Shown: positions 35,101 to 50,100 of the stretch, piece by piece | Numbering within the stretch: the stretch's first letter is position 1 | How the letters are laid out: each line of letters starts with the position of its first letter | From: Xestospongia muta | Lineage: Eukaryota > Porifera > Demospongiae > Haplosclerida > Petrosiidae | Length of the DNA stretch: 64,000 nt | NCBI GenBank assembly: GCA_963693285.1 | Contig: OY848917.1 | Coordinates: 994,501-1,058,500, forward strand | Reading direction: 5' to 3' | Made by a program: the position numbers and the translations under genes | The notes under the pieces: model-generated | Database searches by the model: none | Told to the model about the DNA's origin: nothing | The model's input: only the letters and a program-made list of their open reading frames with translations

Positions 35101-38100
35101 GTATATGAAATATTGAAACATTTTAAAGCATCATGTAAAGGCTTAGAGAAACATTCATCACGAATCTAGCATTTAATCCTGCTTGGCAATTGAATGATAC
35201 TATTACTTACTCAGTTACAGCTTCACAGACATGTCAATCAGAGTGCAAAGTACCCAGTAAACGACAAAGCTTTTTTCCCTTTGATTGAAGAGAAATGCTG
35301 AGTCATTAAACAACAGTTTGTAATGTGCATCACATGGTCCCATCAATAATTTGACCACACCTTGTCCAATCTTAAATGTACATGTTACATGCACTCTGCA
35401 GTATAGAGTTACACTGGGCACCGCAGCGAGGTTAAATAATTATATTAAATGATACAGATTATCATTTTATATACATGTAGTAAGTGTTAATGAACCATAT
35501 AATAGCAAACCAAGGCTATCTAGTGTGAGTAGTAATGTTTGTAGTTATTTGTCCTTAACAAGTTGTAATTTTAATATTAATTAATATTAGGTATTTTATT
35601 AATACATTCATTACTAATAGTCATACATAAAGATTGGTATATACTGCTATAGATATTGTTAACTTGATGTTCCATCTTGTCCATTACAAACCTCATGTTT
35701 TCAAAGATAGGTGGTACTAACTAGTAAAGAATTATTACAAAATAAATAATATTAAATTTACACTGTATGTTCCACGTTCTTTATAATAGCTCTATCATTT
35801 TTGTTCTATTCTACCATATATATAAAGGGTTAATTTTAAGTAATAATTGCTGATATTTCATGTAAAACACACTGCAGTAATACACCTTACCATATATGGA
35901 AGAAATTGAGTTCCTTTTTAGTGCCTAGTACACACACATGTCATTCTGTCCTATGAATCCACTTTTTAGTGCTTGTAATGATACATGTATCAAATGGTAA
36001 TTCTATACATATTATAGTGATATCACAGATAATTCCTATAATCACTTTGGTCTACACATGAGCAGTCCACCCACAAGCACACACACGTATATACATGTAC
36101 CCTATATTTGAAAAGTTACATTGTGAAAAATTTCAAATGTTGGATAATGTACAAAAATAAACACACTAAGTTTGTTACACATTGAAATAGGAATATTATG
36201 GTATGTAATTGTCTTTGAAATTTTTTCAACATTATGATACAATGTTGTAGATAATGCTTATAATCACTTTGATCTTCATATATGTGCACCCATCCACACA
36301 CACACATGTATCATATATTTAGAAAGATTTATTGTGAAAAAAGTTCAAATGTGAAGTTTCACCATCTACAACAGATATAATCTTTTCTTTATTTCAGATA
36401 TGCCATGCCAGACTGTTTTATGAATATACTTTGCTTATCATGATACATATACCAGGTGGTAGTTCTATGTATATAGTCATATCACAGGCAATCCCTATAA
36501 TCAGTTTGGTCTGTACATATGTATACACCACACCCACACACACACACCTGCGCATACACACATACTCTAACATATAAGCCTATATATGCACATGCATTTT
36601 TCTTTCAAAATAAAGTCACAATTCTAAATTCCAATATTAGGCTTTATCTGTATATAATGTAGGTTCCTTGTCAGCACTACAGGTAACCATTGTAAATGAT
36701 CAAACATTACAGTAAAAGGAATTTTTTGTCATAGTTAACAAATGCAAATACACCAGACTGCTCTTTCATTTAAGGGTGTGACTCTCTGGGGTTGAGACTA
36801 TATCAGACTGCCATTTCACTAGAGGGTGTGTCAGTTTGGAGATATAACCAGATGTTAGGATTTTTCTAGATAAAATGATATGATATCATTTTATTCATTC
36901 TATGCTCCTTGTCAGCACTTTGGTATCATATATACACTTTGAAATTCTATGATATCATATGACAATAGTAGATATACTAGTATAATAGATAGTGACAGTG
37001 TTCACATAGTTAATGGAATATGTTTATTATATGATGATTTATCTGTTATTATCAGGATGAAGATACTGCACTTCACTTGGCCTCATATAATGGACGTATT
37101 AATTTTATAAAGCTTCTATTGAAATCAGGAGATGTTAATGTAAAAAATAAGGTTAGTATTTTCAAAATAATTAAAAGTTTCTGTTACTTTACTAATCATT
37201 ATAATGTGCTATACTTACCATCCTGTATGAACATGTATGTACAATGTTCTTGAGAATATAATGCTTTTATAATTACCATGTCTATACTGTCAGTGTAACA
37301 GTGTAACATGTTTGTGTTATTAATAGAAAATATATTTCTGTAAGTGTTATTAAAATTGATCTCTTCATTTCTATTTTTGTCTATTTTCAATTATTTATTT
37401 ATTAAAGTTATATGGACTATAGTCTGTCGGAGTTGAGAAGAGCCCCTATTAATATTCAGTGTGATAAACATGAAATGTAGCATTAGGAATTTTCTCACTC
37501 TATTACATGTAATTTACACTGCAGTACTTTTTAACTATATCTATTATTTTATTAATATGATTGTCATTATGTATTTATTCACATAATTAGAGTATAATTT
37601 TGAATTGTTGATGTGACAATTGACTGTCTGACCAAGGTGAAAATTGTTTTTTGTTAAATCCTCAAAGGCGGAAAAGAGTTCCAAAAGTATGCTATTAGAA
37701 ATGTATGGAGTTTTCTAGTTCCTCTGCCTTTTCGTGCCACCAGAGTGCTAAGTTTTGCGTATATATATATAGCACATTTCCAAACTGAATCATTAGGTAC
37801 AAGTCCATTATGCATAGCTTGTAAAAAGTTATTCACATGTCTGAGTGGGTCTTCTCAATTTATACAGACTATAGACATAGTCAATGTGTCAGTATATTAG
37901 ACTACAACTATCTTTTGTTGAAGTGGTTATACTATGATGTGTTTCACAATGTAATGATATATTTAGATAGAGTACACTAATGTTATAAATGATATTTAAC
38001 AAAAATAAATACTAAACCATGCTTTTTATATCAATGAAATTACCCACTATTTTAAAAGAATATGTAACTCTTTATATATTAACTATTACTAAGCCTCACT

Positions 38101-41100
38101 CATTGATATACTTACTAGAAATGTTAACTATACATTTAGTTTAGTTTGACTACAGTTACTGGTAACCTGTGAACACTTCTGTTAAGTTTTATTTTATATT
38201 GTTTGTTGACTATAATATAACAACAAGTAGTCACTAGAAAATGATAAAAGTAGTTAGTCACTTAATATACTTTATTTCCTTAGCAGAAATTAAGGTGTTG
38301 CATCCTCCATTATTTTTCTTGTGACATCTCTTTTTATAAGACATGTCCACAAAGAGACCCATCCTGATACCTTATAAATTGCAAGAGAATGCTACTAAAT
38401 CTAGACCCTACTTTTAAGTTCTAAAATTAAAAGAAGCCAACTTATTAGCATTACTGGACAAACATATTCTAGAGGCCAGCCCCTTAGCTAGTAAAGAAGG
38501 TTTGGTAGTGTACACATAGTACACTTGTCAAAGGGAAGTTACACATTATGTAACATTATATTGCTGTGGTTTATAATGATTACGCTTTCCAAGAAACATT
38601 AAGATATGACAGAGTTAAACCTGAGCAGATATTTCTTTGAAGTATGTGTATATTTGTAACTTTATTTATTGGCTTTGGGTCATTATACTACATTACCTAA
38701 CATTTTGATATCTAAAAGGTGAATGAGAAGAAATCCATTGTTGTTGTAGTTTACCCTCTACTTACATTGATACATGACCAGGTTGATATTATCTCTAATA
38801 TCTAAAGAAAATGTTGTTAGCAGTGATTAACATTTAATATGGTTACTCAAGTACCTGTTAACCAAACTATGGTTTTACCAGGAATGTTATTAGTAAAGTT
38901 GTTCTCTATCACACTCTTCCTCTCTAAGTAAACAGGTGGTACCTTAAGGCAATTAGCCTTGTACCCAGATACTCAATGAAAGGAAGGAATACCTGGTAAC
39001 TACTGGTTGCTCATGTAGTATAATTATTGTACTTTATATCAATAATAACTATGATAATTAGAGGATTTAATTGAAATGAGAAATAAATGGACTAGGTTTA
39101 TACTGATGAAGTTTAAGCATGGCTTGAAGCAGTTGAGTTTGTTGATTTTGCAGGGATTTTATACATACAAAAAGATAGACTTTTTCAGTATAATTGGGAT
39201 CCAAAAAGAATGCACTTTACAAAATACTGCTCTACTAGATGTCTCAATTCCTAGAGATGATTGTCTCTCTTTATATATCTATATCAAGTACAAACTTCAA
39301 ATTGTGTCTAGTAATACTGTGTGATATGTAACATATTCCATTATATATTTAACTATAGTTCATTAAAGACTAATTATAATAAATTATGATATAGTAGTGA
39401 TCAATGAATACAAAGTGTGTATATAAATAATGATTATAATATATCATTACTATATTAAAACTTTTATTCCTCTTCTTTGTATAATTATTATTAGACCTTA
39501 CTATAAAATGTCCTACTTGTATTATGAAAATGACTTTGTATTTATTCTTTTAGTATGGATGTCGACCTCTTTTGTGTGCTTATTTATGTGAATATCAATC
39601 CAAAGAAGGTACTATTGAGGCACTGATGGATGGTTGTCCTGCAGACATTGAAGAGATATATAGTGTAAGTATCAATAACTATAACTGAGAAATATTTGTA
39701 CTTTGTTAACAAAAATTAGTCATAAAATGAAGTTGTCTTAATTATGAAGTCAATGTGATGTGTTTTGTACAAGTGAGCATTGTTTACATCTTATAAGTGT
39801 GTTGTTTGTTTTCATTGTCCATTATTGATACATGTATCTGTCCTATATATTAGATAAATAAAAGACACACCCACAACCTTCATATCACATTCACTTACAC
39901 AAAGTACATCCAACCAGATTATGTTATTAACATATTATATCCAAATCAGTGATTTCATGTAACGTTAATTAACAATTTTATTGAAGTATTAATCACACCT
40001 ACATGCAAAGCTATTCTTTAATGATGACACTTTTATACATGTAGTTTTAGCACCATATGCTAAAACTTGATTGAGTTGATCCATTAGACCACACCTAATT
40101 CATTAAATATTTCATTATCATAATACATTATAATTATCAATACCAGTTATACCCAAAATTATACTAACTTAATAAGTTCAATTCTATTCAATCCTATTCA
40201 ATATAATCCATTGATCTCTAGTATATGGTAGTCATGATCACAAGGTGACATAATGTAGTGTTTTATACTCCAGGTGATTTGTTTATATAATTTACTGCTG
40301 ACATAACAAGTATACATGTATGTAATGTTATGAAATAGTTAGTGATACAACTAGGATAGACTGATCATGAAAAAATAGTAGCTGTTGTAATACTCAAGGA
40401 AATATAGTATTTAGTGATACAACTAAGGTTGTTTAGTTTATATTATAGACATAATATAATTAATTAATTATTATGTATTTCTCTATATTATTATAGGAAT
40501 ACCAATTATTGACAGCTGCTAAGAACAATGATGTTGAAAATTTAAAGGAAATGTTGGCAGCTGATGTTAATATCAATATTGGCGATATTGTGAGTCAAGT
40601 TATTCATACAAATATTTGTCAGTATTATGGTATATAATGATAGCTTTTCAACATTTTAACTAGTAAATTGTGAACCAATTGATTAGATGAGCTTGATCAA
40701 TATATTATTATGACATAATATAACAATAGTTATTATAATAATAATAATAGTCAATGAAATATTATTAAGTTATAATATTGAAAAGCCCAAACTCTTCCTA
40801 ATATATACTTTATTTTATAGAAGTTATAATATAGAAAAGAATAGTATTAAATTATTTCAACTTTACTTTAAATGTGATATAAATGTCCCACTTTGTCTAC
40901 TAAGTTAGAATATATACAATTTCCCCAGCATATGATATCACTGTAACTTATGAACATGTGAACTATCTCCATCTTCTTCATTGTAAAGTTGCCTCTCTTC
41001 TTTACTTAATACATTACATACCTTACTCTATCTCAATATTCCCTAGCTAGCTCATATGTTGGTACAAAACAAAAGCACATGTTGTGTTAAAATGACTTAA

Positions 41101-44100
41101 TACTTTATTAGAGTATTATGTAATGACATATGTACATTGTTGTCATCATTGTTGTCCAATATTGTCCATTGATATGACAAAACTTGCCACTCTTTCTTCT
41201 TTAGTTAGCATTACACACCTTGTACTATGGAACAATCATAAATTCTAATACTATATATGTTTGTTTAGTGTTATGTTTAAATGTTATATACTCAATAGAT
41301 ATATCTTGTACCTTTGTACATGAGTTATGTAACAAGTTATGACAAGATATATTATCATAATAATATGACATATAAATTGATATTTCAGTATTATAGTACA
41401 TGACATTAGTGAATTAATGATTACTAAGTAATTTATGTATTACAACAATGTAGTAATGTTTTTATATAATTAAATATATCCATTATTACATGTAGTTATT
41501 GTATTATCACATAATTTTATTATTTGTTTCTAGGTTGGACAGACTGCTCTCCATTTTGCTGCAGAGAACAACAGTATTGATGTTACAAAGTTACTTTTAA
41601 AGATCCCCAATATTGAAATCAATGCCAAAGATTGTGTAAGTATATCAAATTACTTCTACATCAATAGTATTAAATTATTTCAACTTTACTTTAAATGTGA
41701 TGAGAATGTCCCACTTTGTCTACTAAGTTAGAATATATACAATTTTACCTAGCATATGATATCACTGTAACTTATGAAGATGTGAACTATTTCCATCTTC
41801 TTCATTGTAAAATTGCCTCTCGTTCATTTTTACTTAACATTGCATACCTTGCCCTATCTCAATCTCCCATTGCTAGCTCACATGTTGGTACAAAACAAGT
41901 TGTGTTTAAAAATTACTTAATACTTTGTTAGAGCATTATGTAATGACATATGTACATTGTTGTCATCATTGTTGTCCAATATTGTCCATTGATATGACAA
42001 AACTTGCCACTCTTTCTTCTTTAGTTAGCATTACACACCTTGTCCTATGGAACAATCATAAATTCTAATACTATATATGTTTGTTTAGTATTATGTTTAA
42101 ATGTTATATACTCAATAGATATATCTTGTACCTTTGTACATGAGTTATGTAACGAGTTATGACAAGATTTATTATCATAATAATATGACTTATAAATTGA
42201 TATTTCAGTATTATAATACATGACATTAGTGAATTAATGATTACTAAGTAATTTATGTATTACAACAATGTAGTAATGTTTTTGTATAATTAAATATATC
42301 CATTATTACATGTAGTTATTCTAATATCACATGATTTTATTATTTGTTTCTAGGATGGATGGACTGTTCTCCATGTTGCTGCTGCTAACAACAGGGTTGA
42401 TGCCACAAAGTTACTTTTAAAGACCCCAAATATTGAAATCAATGCCAAAGATGGTGTAAGTATATCAAATTACTTCTACATCAATACATTATACATAATC
42501 ATAATTATCATAGCTTTAATAAGAAGGATAGTTTATGACCTTGTACATTTTTGTGTATGAACTAAATATATAGTATATAAAGGACTTTAATATATACAAC
42601 CTGTAATTATGATATATGTCCTTAAGTTTTTACATGTACATGGTCAGACTTTACTCCACCCACATTGTTACCCTGGTTTTCAATAAATCATTGACTAATT
42701 CTTTTTCTTTACTTAAAATTAAAATGTTACATTGTCTGTTGTCTCTGTTAGTATATTGACAATGTACTTTAACTAATAATGTCACAATATGTACTTTGTA
42801 TATAAAATAATGATCACTATATGAAATGGTTTGCTTTCTCATTTGTCATTTATTTGACTACAACTGTCAGGATCATGTATCTCCACAACATTAATGGAGA
42901 TAACAATACCATTGCTAACTATGGAAGTACACACTTCTTACATATATATGTATAATATGAGATCATAACCATATCAACAATATTATGATAGCATTGATTA
43001 ATATTGTTGTTACCAATAAGTCTAGTAAACAGAGAGTTTTCCATAATATGTTTCTTAACTAATGGAGACCAAGTTTATAGAGTACATAGCTGAGACAAGC
43101 AATCACTAGTTACAATCATTGTTGAATGGACATGCTATTTATTTATTTTCTGTGTCTATGTATGTCACGCTTTGGAATGCTTCTCATAACCTGTAATCAC
43201 AAAAATGTGTCATAGGTAAGACTACATATAGTTGTCTTACAGCTAAGAAAGTAAAAGGATCAGATAAGCAAGGATATATCGTAATTACTGAAAGAAGCTC
43301 TATATACTAATAGCTAAGAAGTAGCTACTCACTGAGTAGTGGACTTACATGTCTTATAATTAAATTACTACTAGTAACCCTGGGTTATAAGTATAGACTC
43401 CATAGCTTATTACATTGCTTTTGAATGTTACTACTTTAGAGTTAAGTTAGACTATATTATTGTCTAGTGTTGTTTTGGTATATCAAAACTAAAACTAAAA
43501 GTACTTTTAGTAAGGTATTTGACTTGGTAAACTAAAACTAAAACTAAAACTATTTTCCTTCACAACTAAAACTAATACTAATACTAAAAGTGTTATGTCC
43601 TTTACGTTATAACAAAGATTATATTTTTCCTTAAGATACTCAGATGATAACAATACTCAACAATACTACAAAAAATCAGAAAAGTCAAGACTATTTATAC
43701 AGTACTGTAGTTAGATTCATATTTACAAAATAATCAATAAGGTGATAATAGTCCAATTAGTTGAACATAACATCTCCTCCACCTTTAATTGTGATACATA
43801 ACAGAATCTCCTGGTTTGTAATAAATTAACCGTTGTGGAGGTCATGAAATCCTTGTGGGTCTACGCACGATATTTGTAGGTGGTTCTGTGTGTTCTGGCT
43901 CTCCAGGAATTAATTCAATCTCAGTGGGGTCACTGCTAACTGGTGCTGGGTAACTTTCCTTATTTCGAGGACGTAATTGTTCTGCGTGTCTCCTCCAAAC
44001 CATTTCTTGTACTTTTACACGATAAGAGACAGGGCCGGTTTTCTTCACTATAATGCCTGGTACCCACTTGGTAGTCCCTCGATAGTCTCTCACCCAAACT

Positions 44101-47100
44101 TCTTCTTGTTCCTGAAAACTCTTTTTCCTAGCCTTTTGGTCGAAATATTTCTTTTGCTTCACTTGTCTTTCAATGATCTTCTTATTTAAATTTGGAACCA
44201 GTAAGTCTAATCTACTCCTTGGTATCCCCTTCATCAATAACATGGCTGGTGTTTCCTTGACTGTTGATTGTGGTGTTTTCCGGTAATTTAATAAAAAGTT
44301 TGTTAGCTTTTGGTTAATATCACCTCCTCCTCTTGACATCTTCTTCATTGCGATTTTGAACATCTACACGAATCTTTCTGCTAGTCCATTTGATCTGGGA
44401 TGGTAGGGTGCTACCTTGCTATGTCTGATACCATTTTGACTAGTGAAGTCTTCAAAATCCTTTGAGACAAACTGTGGTCCATTGTCTGTGACAATAATCT
44501 CTGGCAGGCCAAAATGAGCAAATATTAATCTCAGCTCCTGTATGGTATGTTTAGCTGTTGTGGTTGACATGGGTATGACTTCAGGCCATTTAGAAAACAC
44601 GTCAACCACAAATAACCACATCTGACCTAATAAAGGTCCAGCAAAGTCTAAGTGTACTCTTTGCCATGGTTTGTTGGGTTGTTCTAGTGGGTGAAGAGGG
44701 GTTCTTTGGTCCTCCTTGTGGTTCTGTTGGCAGTCCTCACATTCATGAGCCACATCCTCTAAGTCTTTGTTTATCCTAGGCCACCAAACATAAGACCTGG
44801 CCAGTGCTTTCATCCTTACTATTCCTGGATGTGTTTCATGCAGCAAGTTCAACACTTTCTCTCGCAACTCTGGTGGTATAACTACTTGCATTCCTTTCAG
44901 TAAACAATTTTCTTCGATGGTTAATTCTTCTTTGTGTTGGTAATATGGTCGTTGTTCAGCACTTATTTCTTCTGGCCACCCCGTTTTTACACAGCTGAGT
45001 ATCTTTGCTAGTAATGGGTTCTTGCGGATGCTCTCTGCAATTAGTTTTGTTGAGACTTGTATCTCCTCAAATTGTTGCTGTTGTACAGATGCGACAATAT
45101 CTGTTGCTTTCTGTGTTATATCCTCTAACGGAAACCTCGACAATGTATCAGCATTTCCATGTTTGGTGGTTGAACGAAATTGAATGTGGTATCTATAATC
45201 CATTAAAAAGAGTGCCCATCTCTGGATTCTTCCAGATGCTAATACTGGTATAGCTTTGTCTGGATTGAATAGTATGGTCAAAGGTTTGTGGTCTGTGACC
45301 AATGTAAACTTGTTTAGATAGAGATAGGTGTGAAACTTACTAATTCCCCACACTATGCTTAAAGCTTCTCTCTCTATCTGAGAATAATTTCTTTCAGCTT
45401 TGGATAATGACCTTGAAGCATATGCTATAGGTCTTTCAGTGCCATCTTTCATAACATGTGATAACACTGCTCCAATTCCTACTGATGAAGCATCACAATC
45501 CAACTTCAATGGTAGCTTTGGGTCATAGTGTACCAGTACCTTGGCTGATGCTAGTTGTTGCTTGAGCTGTTCAAATACTTTCTCCTCTCTCTTTGTCCAC
45601 TTCCACTTTACTTCTTTCTTTCTTAATTCGTTAAGGGGGCAGCAACTGTTGACAAATTAGGTATAAATTTTCCATAATAATTTACCATTCCCATAAATGA
45701 TTGTAGTTGCTCTATACTCTTCGGAGGTTTGGCTGCTAAAATTGCTTCTACTTTCTTTTTGACTGGGTGAATTCCCTCTTTGTCGATGACATGGCCTAAA
45801 TATTGTACTGAATCTTGAAAAGATTGACATTTGCTTCGACGAGCTCGAAGACCATACTTTTCTAGTCGGCTCAAAACTTCTTCCACATTTGCTAAGTGTT
45901 GTTCCTCTGTTTCTCCTGTGATGAGTATATCATCCAGGTACCACACTACTTGATGTAGTCCTTGCAAAATTTTGTCCATTATCCCTTGGAAAATTGCGGG
46001 ACTGGATGCTACTCCATATGGCAATTGTGTCCATTGGTACAATCCCTTATGTGTATTTATGGTGGTTAAACTTTTAGACTCATCATCCAACATGATTTGG
46101 TTATAAGCTTGAGCTAAATCGATTTTGGTAAATTTGTTTCCTCCATTCATTGCTTGAAAACATTCTTCTACCCTAGGTAATGGGTATTGCTGTACTTCTA
46201 GACATGGGTTGAGGGTAACCTTATAGTCACCGCACACTCTCACAGTGCCATCAGGTTTTATTACTGGTACTATTGGCGTACCCCACTTGCTGAAATCTAC
46301 TTTTTCTAAATTTCCTTCTTCCACCATGGCATCCAGTGCCTTCTCTAGTTTTGGTTTTACCGCAAATGGTACTGCTCGTGGTTTGTAGAACTTCTCTTGT
46401 GTGTTTGGCTTAACTCTTAAATGAGCTGTGATACTTTTCAACTTACCTAGTCCTGCTCTAAAGACTGTGTTGGTGTATTTCTGAAGGACTTTGTCTAGCT
46501 TTGTTGACACTTCTTCTTCAACTGAGTGTACTACTTGGTTTGTTAACCTGCTCATCCAATTTTCTCCAAAAAATGCTTGTATCCAGTCTCTGCCAAACAG
46601 CAATGGGCATTTCTCTTTCGCTACATACAGTGTAAGTAATTTGGTGGTTTTACCAATTTGGGCCTTCACAGTTGTTTTTCCAGCAAGCTTCATCAACTGC
46701 CCAGTTGCTGATCTCAATTTTCTTGTTGATGGTTCTAATTTCACACTGCAAATACTTCTTGGTACAATCGTGACTGCAGCTCCAGTGTCAATTTCCATTG
46801 GCACTTCCGTTTTATTTATTTTGACGTTGATAATTGCTTTTTGTTTTGAACTCTTTTCTTGCAGTCCATTTAACACACTCTCGCCGTCACTGTCTTCAGA
46901 GTCTTCTCTTATCTGCTTTATTTTTGATCTTGACTGTTCTCGTTTCATCTTATTTCTACATGTGTTGGCAATGTGACCTTCTTTTCCACAGTGAAAACAT
47001 TTGACTGTCTTAAATTTGCATTCTGCTGGGTGATGTCCACCTTTTTTACAATGGTAGCATCGTTCTACTGGTTTGGCTTTTTCTGTTCTTGGAGCTTTGC

Positions 47101-50100
47101 TTATTTTCTTTCCTCCAATTTGGTGCACTTCTTCCTTGTTATTGTGCATCGTTGAAGTATCCTTTTCTGCTGCTTCCATAGCAGTTGCGATTTCACAGGC
47201 CTTAGCTAACATCAGATCTTTTTCTTGGAGCAATTTCATCTTGATTCCTTCGTTTGCTAGCCCGCATATAAACTTGTCTCTGAGAGCTTCTTCAAAAAAT
47301 GCGCCATAGTTGCAATCTTTGGCTAAACGGCATAGTGCTGCCATGTAAGTAATAACTGACTCCCCTGCTTTCTGCTGTCTTTGATGCAGTCGATACCTCT
47401 CTGCTATTACGGTTGATTTAGGTTCTAAATGTTCTGTCAATTTCATTACTATTTCTTCAAAAGATTTTGTGTTCAGCTTGTCAGGTGTGTACAAATCTTT
47501 CAGTAGATCGTACGTTTGACTACCTATAGTACTGAGCAGAATAGCCACTTTCTTTCTCTCTTCTGTGACACCATTAGCTAGTAAATATTTCTCCATCCTT
47601 TCAGCATAGGATGACCATTGTGTCGTCCCTTGATCGAAAGGTCCTAGAGCACCAACAAGCCTCGTCGCCATTTGTTATGTCCTTTACATTAAAACAAAGA
47701 TTATATTTTTCCTTAAGATACTCAGATGATAACAATACTCAACAATACTACAAAAAATCAGAAAAGTCAAGACTATTTATACAGTACTGTAATTAGATTC
47801 ATATTTATAAAATAATCAATAAGGTGATAATAGTCCAATTACTTGAACATAACAAAAGTTTAACTCTTACTAAAACTAAAACTAAAAGTATTAATTATAC
47901 TTCAGAGAATGAAGTCTCACATATATCCAGATCAAATTGATGATCCTTTCATATTTTTGGCTATAAAATCAAAACAACACAATTATTAACACAATAAGTC
48001 ATGCAGTCTTTATACCACATAGCGGTTTTTTTTCAGGGGATAAAATTTTCGTGGTTTTTGTGGTTAAGAAACAAACCACAAAATATTTATTCTCGAAAGT
48101 TAATTAGATGCAATGTGCCATGCCCATTCATGCGTACATGTGGTTGCACTCAAGTTATCATGTTGTTGATCAGCGAGTCTTAGATTCAGTATGGCCTTGT
48201 TTCGATACTTCAAAAGAACAACCTACCCGATCCTCATGGCCCTTTAGCACAATCTGTACCATGTTTGATGTCCACAAAAATTTTGCCCCCCGAAAAAACC
48301 CCGCTATACAGTATTAATTAACTTTGCTTTTAGTTTTAGTACATTCACACATTGATCTGTTGAATGTCACACATCAGTAGACATGAATAAAAAGATGAAT
48401 GCTATGTATGTACTCTCATTGTAGTTGATCATGGATTGTAAATCAAGCTGAAGTGAAGAAGTACTCTAAAAGTATATATCCAGATCAAATTGATGATCCT
48501 TTCATATTTTTGGCTATAAAATCAAAAGATGTACCCTCTCCTTTGTAATGTTGTGTTTGACCTATTATATACACCAGCATCAACAGCTCCCGTCAAATGA
48601 ATATTCTCAACAGGAGGTGAAGCAACTTCAGGAATACACAATTAGCTCACAGATTCCAACTTAGAAAGAGAAATTTTACTTAGACAGAACAAAAAGTATT
48701 TACAGTTAGTATAACAATAACATAGTTATCGGAAACATTACTACAGTGTTGTAGTTACATGTATTTAACTAATAAAACAACTTTTTTAAAACTAAAACTA
48801 AAACCAAAATGTTTTACATTATAGTAACTAAAACTAAAAAAATCATCAAAATATACCATAATGAAAACTAAAACAAAATTACATTTTGTACTAAAATTAA
48901 TACTAATACTAAAATTATTTCATCACCAAAACAACACTGGTACTGTCATGACAATTAAATTATCATCAATATTGCATATTTTAGTTATTTTATAACAGGG
49001 TATAGTTATTGCATTAAATATATCAACTAGTTGTATTTTTGTGTACATATTTGGTGAAAATATAACTGACTTAGTTCCCTTTTATTTCTTTAACTTAATC
49101 CTCAGGTTTTAATAAGTTTATAGACATAGATATATAGTAACTTGCTATATGACTCTAGTCAGTATTTCAGACTATTTGATGATGATTCTTCAAACTTTAT
49201 ACCACAAACATAAAGTTGATGATAATATTATGTTTATGTTATATCAACAATAGCTATGTATATGGAATAGGTGTGTCTTGTACTTGTAACTTTATATGTT
49301 AAAGGTGTTATGTCTTCATACTACTAGTGTGTAGATATGACATAGTAAAATAAAGTAGCTCACAAACTATAGACAATTTCTATCTAGAATGTTCTATACC
49401 ATGTAGCACTAAAGTTTGGAGGGACAATATTGTCTTATATAAGCATTTTGTGAAATACATTTTGTGAATAAGTTAACATAATTTTGATAAGCCACACCCA
49501 GATCCTTACATGTTACTTCACATGTACTTAGCTAGTCCAGAAAATCTGATGAATGTATTACAACTTCAAATTGTAATATCTTACTGTTGTTGTCACACCC
49601 TACTCTACTTGTCTATCTTGCTTTCTCCTTTGATGTAATCATTCCTGTCTTCTAGTTTATACTATCTATAGCTTACATGCTACTTCATTGTTAGTATTAC
49701 ATTACAATATAGTAGATGTTTAGACAAAACAGGTATTTATCCAAAGCAGGCTTTTATTTATTATATAACATTAATTGGTTAGACATAATCCTATTGAAAC
49801 AATGACTGGTCACTAAAAATGTAGTGATATAACTATGACATACTAAAATGTCATTAATGTCTTTAGTAGTAGTGACAGATTTTCTATATAGAACATTCTA
49901 TACCCTATATCACTGACTTTTTGAGGGACAGTTTTTTTAGGAATTGTCTGGATAAGTTTTTTGGAGAGTAAATTTCACAGAATCAATGGGTTAATATAAT
50001 TATTTTATGAAACACCCAGATTCTTACATATTACTTCACATGTACTTAGCTAGTCCTGAAAAGCTTGAGAATTTCTGCCAACCTCTAAGCATAATATCTT

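Larger units (their letters stand above)
43591..47854 (-). mobile_element. Ty3/gypsy LTR retrotransposon
   Basis: A full 4264-bp element on the minus strand. The 182-bp LTRs (43591-43772 and 47673-47854) begin TGTTATGT and end ACATAACA, and a 4-bp AAAG duplication flanks it. Internal order on the minus strand: PBS, gag with two zinc knuckles, protease, reverse transcriptase, RNase H, integrase, polypurine tract next to the 43591 LTR. RT before integrase places it in Ty3/gypsy, and the gag start on the LTR border recalls Mag-type elements. It carries one frameshift and one in-frame TAG, so this copy cannot make an intact pol alone. Confidence 0.95.
43465..48939. mobile_element. hAT-like element carrying nested insertions
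   Basis: Inverted ends: left TAGTGTTGTTTTGGT, right arm reverse complement CAGTGTTGTTTTGGT. The flanks 43457-43464 (TTATTGTC) and 48940-48947 (GTACTGTC) form an imperfect 8-bp target duplication, and copy 1 at about 7067-7076 has the empty site (CTACTGTC once). An 8-bp duplication and CAGTG ends are typical of hAT elements. Without the gypsy element it is about 1.2 kb, non-coding, with AAAACT-type subterminal repeats and a 54-bp direct repeat (47921-47974, 48474-48527). Confidence 0.72.

Noticed and set aside
46491..46976. Plus-strand open frame of 161 codons, and others at 43977-44189, 45005-45253 and 46973-47309
   Set aside because: Antisense shadows of the minus-strand gypsy gag-pol genes.
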